Shown piece by piece: positions 34,704 to 42,220 of a stretch of DNA of 64,000 nucleotides; the first letter of the stretch is position 1; each line of letters starts with the position of its first letter. The DNA comes from CBDFGS01 sp965247255 (GTDB lineage Bacteria > Chloroflexota > Dehalococcoidia > Lucifugimonadales > CAUZJF01): positions 558,001 to 622,000 of the forward strand of contig CBDFGS010000012.1 of NCBI GenBank assembly GCA_965247255.1. Direction: 5' to 3'. The translations under genes and the position numbers were made by a program. The notes under the pieces are model-generated. The model saw nothing but the letters and a program-made list of their open reading frames with translations, was not told the DNA's origin and did not search any database.

Positions 34704-34831
34704 CGCCTTTTCCGCTACCCCCCAATCGCCTGCAATGTCAGACAGCGCGCCTGTAGATGCCCAGGGCGTTCCACGGCATCGCCCCTACGGGTGATGTCAA
34801 TGGGGTGGACACGACCGCCGGCATAGGAATA

Positions 34832-34976
34832 CGTAGGGGCGGACCTGCGTGTCCGCCCAAGCCACGCCACGTGTCTTAACCCTCGATAAGGCGGACCCGT
34901 CCTAAACCGTAGGGGCGGACCCGCGTGTCCGCCCGAGCCACGCCGCGTGTCTTAACCCTCGATAAGGCGGACCCGT
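34832..34976 (-). repeat. 76-bp tandem duplication over the symporter 3' end
   Basis: 34832-34907 and 34908-34976 are near-identical in direct orientation, each starting CGTAGGGGCGGACC and ending GATAAGGCGGACCCGT. The copy at 34908 includes the symporter stop codon and its last codons (ERVRLIEG on the minus strand); the other copy repeats that coding end downstream of the stop. Confidence 0.85.
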
Positions 34977-36427
34977 TCACGAAGCTGGGTGAAATCGTAG
35001 GCGGCCACCTTCAGTCTATCAGACGCCGCCGTCAACACGAGGCTCAGCACCGTCGAGACGCCCAGTGCCATCCCGAAGCTCGCCAGGAATTTCCCGGCCC
35101 AGATAATGTCGGGCAGCCACGGGCTGAAGTCCGGCTTCGGGAAAAACAGCACACCGATCGCCAGCCCGGCCACACTACTCGCCAACGCTGACGAGCCACC
35201 GAATCGGCGCGAGTACAGGCCCCAGAACACCGGGAACACCGCCGCGGCGCACACCAGATCGGCTATTAGAAAGAGGTAAAGAACGCTGTAGCCCTTCGAA
35301 GCGATGAAGATAGCCGGCACTATCAGGGCCACCGTAATGGCCTGGGAGTATCTCAGCAAGGGCACACCCCGTATGTCAGGCCGGAAGCGCGCCAGGTCGG
35401 AGGTAACCGCGCTGGCGATGCCGTTGAGGATGGTGTCTAGGCTGCTCATGACCAGCGCCAGGGCCAGAACGAGCACGACGACGATCGCCCAGGTCGGCAG
35501 CACGTCGATCACCAGCGAGAACAGCGCCACCGAGGCCTTGTCGCCCACCACGTCTTTGCCGACCGCCATCACACCCATCATCCCCGCAAGCAGGATCAAT
35601 GGGACCACTACCGCCGCCGCGACGCCGAACCCCTGGCGCAACGCCCTGTCGTTCTTGGTGGTGAACACGCGCTGCCAGAATCCCTGATGGAACATGTTGG
35701 CGGCCAGAATTGCTATTACCAGGGTGACGCCGAACTCGATCCCCGGGCTGTGAGTTAGTGACAACAGTTGAGGCGCGTTCTCTCTAACCGGGCTCAGGGC
35801 CTCGTCGAGTCCGCCTAGAGCGACTATCGTGGCCACGAAGCTTACCAACAGCAGCGGCAGGATCAACGAGAACTGGATGCTGTCCGTGAAGATCGTGGCG
35901 CGAATCCCACCATATGCCGTGTACGCAACGGTCATCAGCCCGATGATAGATGCGGTGAGCCAAAGAGGTGTGCCGGCCAGCAGCGATACGGCCTCTGCCA
36001 CCCCGGTCAGCTCCGCCGCAAGGAATATGAACATGTAGAAGACGATCACAGCCAGAGTAAATGCGTACATGTAAGGCCCGTAACGGTGCCAGACGTACTC
36101 GGTCAACGAGTGTCCTTCGGGCATCAGACGCCTCATTCGAGGCCCGACGAACATGAACGCGACCAGGGGGGCTGCCTGGCCGATCCCGTAGCCTATCAGG
36201 GCGACCAGACCCGCCCACGTCCCGGTCTCGGCTGGGCTGAGAAGCACCCACGCGCCGATGACCGAGGCCACTAGGGTGGCGGTCGCCAGGGTTCCACCGG
36301 CGCTGTTGCGCGCCACGAGGTAGTCCTCGACGCTCGTACTGCGCCGCCGCACATAGATGACCCCGGCTGACACAAAAGCCGCCGAGGTCAGCAAAGCGAT
36401 CAGTATAGCTACGCCGCCATCGATCAT
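34952..36427 (-). CDS. Sodium:solute symporter under TPP riboswitch control
   Basis: 491-residue member of the SSS family with about 13 membrane helices. Family features include SAGVIYVRRRSTSVEDYLVARNSAGG near the N-terminus, the GYGIGQAAP region of helix 2-3, TAYGGIRATIFTDSIQF, and SSLDTILNGIASAVTSDL in helix 8, the sodium-site region. It is the first gene behind a TPP riboswitch and is followed by tenA and thiD, so its substrate is probably thiamin or a pyrimidine precursor such as aminomethyl- or hydroxymethyl-pyrimidine. The family alone would not reveal that. The 3' end lies in a 76-bp tandem duplication. Confidence 0.88.
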   Translation of the reverse strand: MIDGGVAILIALLTSAAFVSAGVIYVRRRSTSVEDYLVARNSAGGTLATATLVASVIGAWVLLSPAETGTWAGLVALIGYGIGQAAPLVAFMFVGPRMRRLMPEGHSLTEYVWHRYGPYMYAFTLAVIVFYMFIFLAAELTGVAEAVSLLAGTPLWLTASIIGLMTVAYTAYGGIRATIFTDSIQFSLILPLLLVSFVATIVALGGLDEALSPVRENAPQLLSLTHSPGIEFGVTLVIAILAANMFHQGFWQRVFTTKNDRALRQGFGVAAAVVVPLILLAGMMGVMAVGKDVVGDKASVALFSLVIDVLPTWAIVVVLVLALALVMSSLDTILNGIASAVTSDLARFRPDIRGVPLLRYSQAITVALIVPAIFIASKGYSVLYLFLIADLVCAAAVFPVFWGLYSRRFGGSSALASSVAGLAIGVLFFPKPDFSPWLPDIIWAGKFLASFGMALGVSTVLSLVLTAASDRLKVAAYDFTQLRERVRLIEG

Positions 36428-36442
36428 CGCTAGCTCGCTCCC

Positions 36443-36475
36443 AATAACAATAGCCGCCCGTCCGGGGCGGCCTAT
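36443..36475 (-). terminator. Terminator-type expression platform of the TPP riboswitch
   Basis: Between the aptamer and the symporter ATG, minus-strand GCCGCCC-CGGAC-GGGCGGC forms a 7-bp GC helix extended by an AT(A) stem with one bulge, followed by TATTGTTATT. Its position suggests ligand-induced premature termination. Confidence 0.6.
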
Positions 36476-36489
36476 TCAGGGTGCGTTGC

Positions 36490-36584
36490 GCCTCATCCCT
36501 ACGCTGGCGTTACCCAGATCAGGTCAGGGGGTCGCCCCGATGCATCGGGACCTCTCAGCCTGGCTCCCAAGCTCCCCCCGGGCT
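36490..36584 (-). promoter_or_regulatory. TPP riboswitch (THI element)
   Basis: On the minus strand the conserved TPP aptamer blocks occur in order: GGGAGC...GGCTGAGAGG (pyrimidine-binding arm), then ACCTGATCTGGGTAACGCC and AGCGTAGGGA (pyrophosphate-binding arm and junction). These are near-exact matches to the THI box. It lies 63 bp ahead of the symporter start and should repress the operon when TPP is abundant. Confidence 0.93.
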
Positions 36585-36602
36585 TACCTTCGTTCCGGCG
36601 TG

Positions 36603-36631
36603 AGTCTAGCCGACGCCGCATGGCGTGTCAA
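36603..36631 (-). promoter_or_regulatory. Sigma70 promoter of the thiamin salvage operon
   Basis: Minus-strand TTGACA (36631-36626), a 17-bp spacer, and TAGACT (36608-36603), directly upstream of the TPP aptamer. Confidence 0.72.
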
Positions 36632-36679
36632 CTCGCCCGCGTCTCGCCCGGGCCGCCGCCCCGCCGCTTGCCCCTTTGC

Positions 36680-36685
36680 TATAAT
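36680..36685 (+). promoter_or_regulatory. Extended -10 promoter of rsmG
   Basis: TATAAT preceded by TGC (extended -10), 46 bp before the rsmG ATG. No clear -35 box is present. Confidence 0.5.
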
Positions 36686-36731
36686 CCCCCAGGCTGCGGC
36701 TTACACCGCGACGTACACTGCAAGGTGCCGG

Positions 36732-37457
36732 ATGAACGTGGTCGACGTGCTACAGACGGGAGCTCGGCGTCTCGGGGTTTCGCTTAGCATCGTTCAAATG
36801 AACCAGTTCCGGCGCTACTATGACGAGATGACACACTGGAATAAGAAAGTCAACCTGACCAGTGTGAAGGGATGGGAAGAGGCGCAGGAACGTCACTTCG
36901 TGGACTCGCTAACGGTATCCGCTGCGCTTCCCGCCGAGTTTTCGAATTTAGGAGGCAAGCTACTGGACGTGGGTAGCGGCGCCGGGCTCCCGGGCTTGCC
37001 GCTAAAGATCGCATACCCCCGGTTGCGCGTGACCCTGCTGGAGGCTACGGCCAAGAAGACTGCTTTCCTCGAACATGTAACCCAGGCCCTTCACCTCGAG
37101 GGTGTGGACGTCCTCACGGGCAGGGCCGAGGACCTGGCCCACCAGCCGTCCCTGCGAGAGGCATACGATATCGTCGTATCGAGGGCCGTGGCAAAGCTTC
37201 GCGTCCTTGCAGAGCTATGTTTGCCCTTCTGCCGCATCGGTGGGCTGGCTATCGCGCAGAAGACGCTGGGGGTCGGCGATGAGGTGAGCGCGGCGGGGAA
37301 CGCGATTCAAGAGGCGGGCGGACGGCTGCGAGAGGTGATCGAGGTCGGCGACGAGAGCTATGGCGGGCGCCGCGCCCTGGTCGTTATCGAGAAGACCGCA
37401 TCCACACCGGAAAAGTATCCACGGCGGCCGGGAATGCCCGCCAAAAGCCCTTTGTGA
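36732..37457 (+). CDS. rsmG: 16S rRNA (guanine527-N7)-methyltransferase
   Basis: 241-residue RsmG/GidB. The hallmarks are MTHWNKKVNLTSVKGWEEAQERHFVDSL, motif I LLDVGSGAGLPGLPLKI, and VVSRAVAKLRVLAELCLP. It methylates G527 in the 530 loop of 16S rRNA. The frame is open far upstream, into the riboswitch region, but ATG 36732 is the supported start, with AAGGTG 4 bp before it and homology beginning there. The C-terminal ~20 residues (STPEKYPRRPGMPAKSPL) contain the usual KYPRRPGMP segment. Confidence 0.94.
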   Translation: MNVVDVLQTGARRLGVSLSIVQMNQFRRYYDEMTHWNKKVNLTSVKGWEEAQERHFVDSLTVSAALPAEFSNLGGKLLDVGSGAGLPGLPLKIAYPRLRVTLLEATAKKTAFLEHVTQALHLEGVDVLTGRAEDLAHQPSLREAYDIVVSRAVAKLRVLAELCLPFCRIGGLAIAQKTLGVGDEVSAAGNAIQEAGGRLREVIEVGDESYGGRRALVVIEKTASTPEKYPRRPGMPAKSPL

Positions 37458-37512
37458 GAACCTACCTCGAAAATTCAGCTTGAGCGCAGCTAATAGCGAA
37501 CAAGACGGACAG

Positions 37513-38526
37513 ATGGTCGCGCTCAGGCGGCGCATTTTCTCCTTGCCGACCCTGCTTTCACTGGGCGTGGCCGTCGCTTTCATCATCTTCCTTGCGACAA
37601 GCTTCGACGTCGACTGGTCCCAGACCTGGGGCAACGTCCGTGGCATGGACCCATTGCTGTACTCGCTTGCCCTGATTCTCTACTACGTTAGCTTCGCATT
37701 TCGGGGCCTCCGCTGGAAGGTCCTCGCGCGCAACGCGGGCAAGCAAGATGGAACAGACGCCCACTTGCCTTCAGCGTTCGCCTTCTCTCAGCTCATCGTC
37801 ATCGGTTGGTTCGTCAACGCCGTCGCCTGGCTTCGCCTCGGCGACGCATATCGTGCATACGCACTCTCCGAGGAGTCTCGGGGCGGCTTCTCCTGGAGTC
37901 TTGGCACCGTGCTTGCCGAGCGCATCACGGACATGGTGACGGTCTTCGTTCTGATCGTCGTTGCGGCGTTAGCCTTCTCCGCGACGTCAGACTCGAGCGG
38001 CTCCGCGTACATAGTGCTGGCAGCGTTTGCCATGTCCTTGACGCTGGTCATCTTGCTGGCTGCGATGAAGGGGTTCGGCGGTCGCATTGCGCGTTTCCTG
38101 CCCGGCCGGTTCGGTGATGCTTACCAACAGTTCCAGGTCGGAGCGCTCGGTAGCTTCAAACAGCTGCCTGTGGTATTCCTCCTCAGCCTTACGGGGTGGC
38201 TACTGGAGGCAGCGCGGCTCTATTTCGTCGTTCTCGCCCTCGATCTCAGCATTACGTTGCCGCTCGTGCTCGTGGTCGCCTTGGGCCATGCGATCCTCAG
38301 CACTGTCCCGACGCCAGGCGGGGTTGGCGCCGTGGAGCCGGGTGTGACGGGGCTCCTTATGCTGGGGCTGGAGCGGCACGACGCGGTCTCCATCGCCCTG
38401 GTGGACCGTTCGATCACGTATTTGAGCGTGATCGTCCTGGGGGGGCTGGTATTTCTCCTCTGGCAACTCAACCGGTCCCGCAGGCGGCCGAGCGTATCTG
38501 CCACTCCAAAGACCCAGGAGAGCTAA
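37513..38526 (+). CDS. Lysylphosphatidylglycerol synthase TM-region/UPF0104 family membrane protein
   Basis: 337 residues with eight or so membrane helices and the UPF0104 (flippase-like) pattern: ALILYYVSFAFRGLRWKVL, SFWW-like VIGWFVNAVAWLRLGDAYRAYAL, and the late PTPGGVGAVEPGVTGLL block that is diagnostic. Without an LPG synthase catalytic domain, such proteins are thought to act in lipid or glycolipid translocation. ATG 37513 is used; an in-frame TTG at 37480 would add 11 residues. It follows rsmG by 55 bp. Confidence 0.8.
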   Translation: MVALRRRIFSLPTLLSLGVAVAFIIFLATSFDVDWSQTWGNVRGMDPLLYSLALILYYVSFAFRGLRWKVLARNAGKQDGTDAHLPSAFAFSQLIVIGWFVNAVAWLRLGDAYRAYALSEESRGGFSWSLGTVLAERITDMVTVFVLIVVAALAFSATSDSSGSAYIVLAAFAMSLTLVILLAAMKGFGGRIARFLPGRFGDAYQQFQVGALGSFKQLPVVFLLSLTGWLLEAARLYFVVLALDLSITLPLVLVVALGHAILSTVPTPGGVGAVEPGVTGLLMLGLERHDAVSIALVDRSITYLSVIVLGGLVFLLWQLNRSRRRPSVSATPKTQES

Positions 38527-38821
38527 CCATCGGTAGGGAGTACGGGGCTCTTTCACCGGAAGGAGGTCGCGGGCGTCAGTGGCTGAACCAGGCGGTCATT
38601 GGACCGGGACTGCCCGCCTCTGCACCTCTCGGGCGCTGAGGTCGGCATGATTGTCATTCCGAGCGCAGAGAGGAATCTAAGGGCCTGGTAGCGAAGCGCG
38701 GCCCGGAATCCTGCTGCCCAGCGCCGATCGCATACGAGAGTTCCTTGGGGTGTTCCTGCTTGACGCCTAAACCTACGAAGCATAGACTGCGCCCAGACTG
38801 GGAGCTGTACCTGGAGGGCCC

Positions 38822-40069
38822 ATGGCCAAGAAGCTGAGCCACGTCGTCAAGCGCCCCGGACGCACACCGGCCGACCCGGACGTGGAGATCCCCGTAGCCG
38901 AGGACCTCGCCACCGTGCCGGGGGTCCCCATGCGCGAGGACGACGTCTCTTTCTATGGCCGTACGGAACCCATCGAGGTCAATGGCGTCGAGAACAGCGC
39001 TGATCGAGACTGGGCCTGGACGATATACACCCCTGAGGTGCACGACTACCTCGAGGGACACTACAGCAGAATGAAGCCGCTCATCGAGCAGGCGGCGGCC
39101 TCCGCAGACATCGAGCCCACTGCCCAACCCGAGCCCGGCCGCGACGTGACCGAAGACATCAGGGCCAGGGCCCGCGCATTGGGCTTTGGTGAGGTTGGAT
39201 TTACCCGGCTGGACCGGCGCCACATCTACAAGAGCAAAAAGGACTGGGTCAAATACCCGCACGCGATCTGCCTAGCCTATGAGCAGGACTACGAATCAAC
39301 TCAAACGCTCCCCAGCCTGGACGCGGAGCGCGCTCACTACGGGGCGTACGAGATAGAGACCGCGCTCGGCTTCGAACTGGCCGACTACATTCGCGGCCTC
39401 GGATACAGGGCTCAGGTGTACCACCCCCTCGACGGCTCAGTGGTGCTCATTCCCATGTTCGTTAGTGCCGGACTCGGCCAGCTCGGGGCCAACGGCCAGC
39501 TCCTGTCGCCGCACTTCGGGTCAAGAGCGCGGCTCATGATGATAACCACCGACGCTCAGGTGACCCACGACCAACCCCAGGACTACGGCATCCACAACTT
39601 CTGCCAGAAATGTCAGGTGTGCGTGGACCGATGTCCCGCCCGCGCGCTGACCAAGGAGAAGGTCTGGTACAGGGGTGTCGAGAAGAACAAGGTCATATAC
39701 GACCGGTGCCGCCCCGTCATGGCGCGCTACGACGGCTGTGGGGTATGCATGAAGGTGTGCCCCATTCAAAAGTTCGGGATGATGGCCGTGATGGAGCACT
39801 ACGTCGCCACCGGAGAGGTCCTCGGGAAAGGCACCGAAGCCCTCGAGGGCTACTCCCTGCGAGATAAAGGGCACTTCGGTCCGGGCGAGATGCCCCACTT
39901 CGAGCACGAGGTCTTCGAATTTCCGCGCGGGAGCCGGGAAGACCACCTGTTGCAGCAGTTCAAAGAGAGGGTCTCCGCCGAAGGCGTTCCCCCGCCCGAT
40001 GAGCTCGTCGACTTCGCAGAGCAGTTGAGAGAGGCCCTCGTCAAAAGCGGCGAGACCGGCGACGAGTAG
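38822..40069 (+). CDS. Reductive-dehalogenase-like protein with two [4Fe-4S] clusters
   Basis: 415-residue protein. Residues ~100-260 form the cobalamin-binding fold shared by reductive dehalogenases and the queuosine enzyme QueG (ARALGFGEVGFTRLD, IRGLGYRAQVYHP, SAGLGQLGANGQLLSPHFGSRARL). Two ferredoxin-type motifs follow: CQKCQVCVDRCP and CGVCMKVCP with an upstream Cys. There is no Tat signal and no RdhB anchor gene nearby, so it is probably cytosolic and not a respiratory dehalogenase. QueG is less likely because the closest segments follow the dehalogenase order and the protein lacks QueG's HEAT repeats. The reaction is unknown. Confidence 0.82.
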   Translation: MAKKLSHVVKRPGRTPADPDVEIPVAEDLATVPGVPMREDDVSFYGRTEPIEVNGVENSADRDWAWTIYTPEVHDYLEGHYSRMKPLIEQAAASADIEPTAQPEPGRDVTEDIRARARALGFGEVGFTRLDRRHIYKSKKDWVKYPHAICLAYEQDYESTQTLPSLDAERAHYGAYEIETALGFELADYIRGLGYRAQVYHPLDGSVVLIPMFVSAGLGQLGANGQLLSPHFGSRARLMMITTDAQVTHDQPQDYGIHNFCQKCQVCVDRCPARALTKEKVWYRGVEKNKVIYDRCRPVMARYDGCGVCMKVCPIQKFGMMAVMEHYVATGEVLGKGTEALEGYSLRDKGHFGPGEMPHFEHEVFEFPRGSREDHLLQQFKERVSAEGVPPPDELVDFAEQLREALVKSGETGDE

Positions 40070-40113
40070 CCCTCTCTCTCGCTGCGTTCGGCTCCCTTTC
40101 ACCTGTCTCGCGG

Positions 40114-40118
40114 CTTAC
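40114..40118 (+). repeat. Target-site duplication, left (CTTAC)
   Basis: CTTAC directly abuts the left inverted repeat and recurs at 41823-41827 next to the right one. Confidence 0.8.
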
Positions 40119-41822
40119 CCCGAATCCACCGAAGGACGTCCTTGGGGACAGCCCTTGAAGAAGCCAGCGGGTGCTCCTCTGAATCTGGGATAATGGTTTT
40201 GGAACAGAAACCCGCCCGGAAACAAGGAGCACCCAATAGATGCTGCCACAGAACAAACCCGACCGTATCCGCATCCTCTTTGACGACCATCGCCTGGTGG
40301 CCAATGCCGGCCTGCTCCTGCCGGCCACCCTAGCCCGGCACCTGGGCCTGCGGGAACTCGTCGACCATCACCTTGACCTCGGCGGAGCGCCGGGACGGGC
40401 GAACACTGGGGACAAGATGCTGACGCTGGTCGCTTCCGCGCTGGCAGGCGGCGACTGCATCGACGACGCCGATGCGCTGCGCGCTGGTGGGACGGTTGGT
40501 GTTCTAGGCTGCGTGGTCAAGGCGCCATCCACCCTGGGGACCTTCCTGCGCAGCTTCCGGTGGGGGCATGTCCGTCAACTCGACCGCGTGAGCCGCCAGT
40601 TGTTGGCCCGGGCCTGGGCCGCTGGGGCCGGACCCGGCGACTCGCCCCTGACCATCGACCTGGACTCGACCATCTGCGAGACCTATGGACTGGCCAAGGA
40701 GGGAGCGCGCCACCACGGCTATACCGGCGCCCGCGGCTATCACCCGCTGCTGGCCATTGCCGCCGGCACCGGCGAGGTGCTGATGTCCCGGCTGCGCGAG
40801 GGCCGGGCCAACACCGCCCGTGGCGCCGCCCACTTCCTGCGTGAGACGGTGGGGCGGGTGCGCTACGGCGGGGCCAGGGGACAACTCACGGTGCGGGCCG
40901 ACAGCGGCTTCTACGCCCACACTGTCGTTGCCGCCTGCCGGGAAATGGATGTCCGCTTCTCTATCACCATCCGCCAGCGCGCCAGGCTGCGGGATCTGAT
41001 CGAGGCGATACCAGAGGAGGACTGGACTCCCATTCCCTACTGGATGGACGGCGCCGCCGATGTCGCCGAGACGACTTACACCCCGTTCCAGACCAAGCCG
41101 GACGCCGCGCCGGTGCGGCTCATTGTCCGGCGGGTGAAGCCGACGCCCGGTTCCCAGCTCGCCCTCTTCGCCAGATACAGCTATCACGCCTTCATCACCG
41201 ACCGCGATGGGGAGACGCTGGAACTGGAGGCCGATCATCGCCGCCACGCCGAGGTCGAGAACGCCATACGCGACCTCAAGTACGGCGTCGGGCTGAACCA
41301 CATGCCGTCGGCGCGCTTCGCCGCCAACGGCGCCTGGCTGGCGGTCCAGGTGATGGCGCATAACCTGGCCCGCTGGACGGCGCGGATTGGTCTGGGCGAG
41401 CGGACCGTGATCACCAAGACCCTCAGGCGGCGGGTCTTCGCTCTGGTGGGACGGATCACCCGCTCGGCGCGCCGCCTCACTTTGCATCTCCCCCGGCGCT
41501 GGCCTTGGGAAACCCAGTTCACTCGCGCCTTGGCCCGGCTGCAAGCCATTCCGTTCCCGGCCTGACGGCCAGCCTGCAACTGACCCAACGTCCCCGCAAT
41601 CTCGCGCCACCCCGGTCGCGAGAGTCCCCTGCTGCGTATCCTCTCGCCTTCCCGCGCATCGCAACTCCCGCATAGGGCCTTAGGGGCCCTGTGCGGCCAC
41701 TGAAGACCGCCCGCCGGCCTCCCATCTACCCCAAGACCCCAGGCCATCTCCCCTGTAGCTCCCTCACCCACCCCCTTCCGCTGCCCTCACGCCGTCCATC
41801 GGTGTCCTTCGGTGGATTCGGG
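40119..41822 (+). mobile_element. Complete IS1380-family insertion sequence
   Basis: 1704-bp element. Terminal inverted repeats CCCGAATCCACCGAAGGAC at 40119-40137 and its exact reverse complement at 41804-41822 (19 of 19), flanked by CTTAC direct repeats. It carries one transposase gene, and a 10-bp inverted repeat (GGGTGCTCCT / AGGAGCACCC, about 40170-40235) spans the transposase leader. It has inserted at the edge of an interspersed genomic repeat. Confidence 0.92.
40240..41565 (+). CDS. IS1380-family transposase
   Basis: 441-residue DDE transposase of the IS1380 (IS4-like) group. First Asp in TIDLDSTICE, second in VRADSGFY, and the Glu in HAEVENAIRDLKYG followed by the Y-(2)-R-(3)-E-(6)-K-like spacing; GYTGARGYHPLLAI is a family landmark. 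ATG 40240 lies inside a leader bounded by a 10-bp inverted repeat that could hide the start from read-through transcripts. The frame is intact, so the element may still be active. Confidence 0.93.
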   Translation: MLPQNKPDRIRILFDDHRLVANAGLLLPATLARHLGLRELVDHHLDLGGAPGRANTGDKMLTLVASALAGGDCIDDADALRAGGTVGVLGCVVKAPSTLGTFLRSFRWGHVRQLDRVSRQLLARAWAAGAGPGDSPLTIDLDSTICETYGLAKEGARHHGYTGARGYHPLLAIAAGTGEVLMSRLREGRANTARGAAHFLRETVGRVRYGGARGQLTVRADSGFYAHTVVAACREMDVRFSITIRQRARLRDLIEAIPEEDWTPIPYWMDGAADVAETTYTPFQTKPDAAPVRLIVRRVKPTPGSQLALFARYSYHAFITDRDGETLELEADHRRHAEVENAIRDLKYGVGLNHMPSARFAANGAWLAVQVMAHNLARWTARIGLGERTVITKTLRRRVFALVGRITRSARRLTLHLPRRWPWETQFTRALARLQAIPFPA

Positions 41823-41827
41823 CTTAC
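41823..41827 (+). repeat. Target-site duplication, right (CTTAC)
   Basis: Second copy of the 5-bp direct repeat, immediately outside the right inverted repeat of the IS1380 element. Confidence 0.8.
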
Positions 41828-41959
41828 ACTGAAACTCGCGTTGCGGCCGTGGTTCGACAGGCGTGTCCTTAGCAGAGCCGAAGCGCTCGCCACGAACGTA
41901 TGTTTCAACCTCACTATTTGTCCTGAGCAGCGTCGGGAAAGTACGTGTGCCCAAACGAC
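41827..41959 (+). repeat. Interspersed repeat, copy B
   Basis: Diverged copy of 14825-14956, starting CACTGAAACTCGC and including GAGCCGAAGCGCTCGCCACGAACGTA. A further fragment, GCTTGTCGACGCGCAGCTCGCCCGGAGCGAC at about 42031-42061 in two pieces, resembles the end of copy A. Confidence 0.65.
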
Positions 41960-42220
41960 GTAGGGGCGCTGCTTGCCGCGCCCACGTCCGTATTTAGCAA
42001 CCCTGCTCGACATAGAGCAGTTACTCGTTAGCTTGTCGACGCGCAGCTCGCCCGGAGCGACACATCTTGGGCAAGGCGCCGTCCTGCGGTTCCCGCCTGC
42101 AGCCTCGCCCAGTTGATATAATCCGGGTACGACCCGAATAGATTCCCCGATGTTTTGCTTATCCGCCATGCCGTTGGAAAAGGCAGCGAAATCGTGGTCA
42201 AGTGAACGAGGAGTGTTGAA
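41828..42220 (+). other. Intergenic stretch between the IS element and ilvD
   Basis: Mostly repeat copy B and its fragment. A TATAAT at 42117-42122 lies 98 bp before ilvD, without a good -35 box. No gene seen. Confidence 0.45.

Noticed and set aside
40504..41673. 389-codon minus-strand frame opposite the IS1380 transposase
   Set aside because: Shadow of the transposase, with no start signal or domain.
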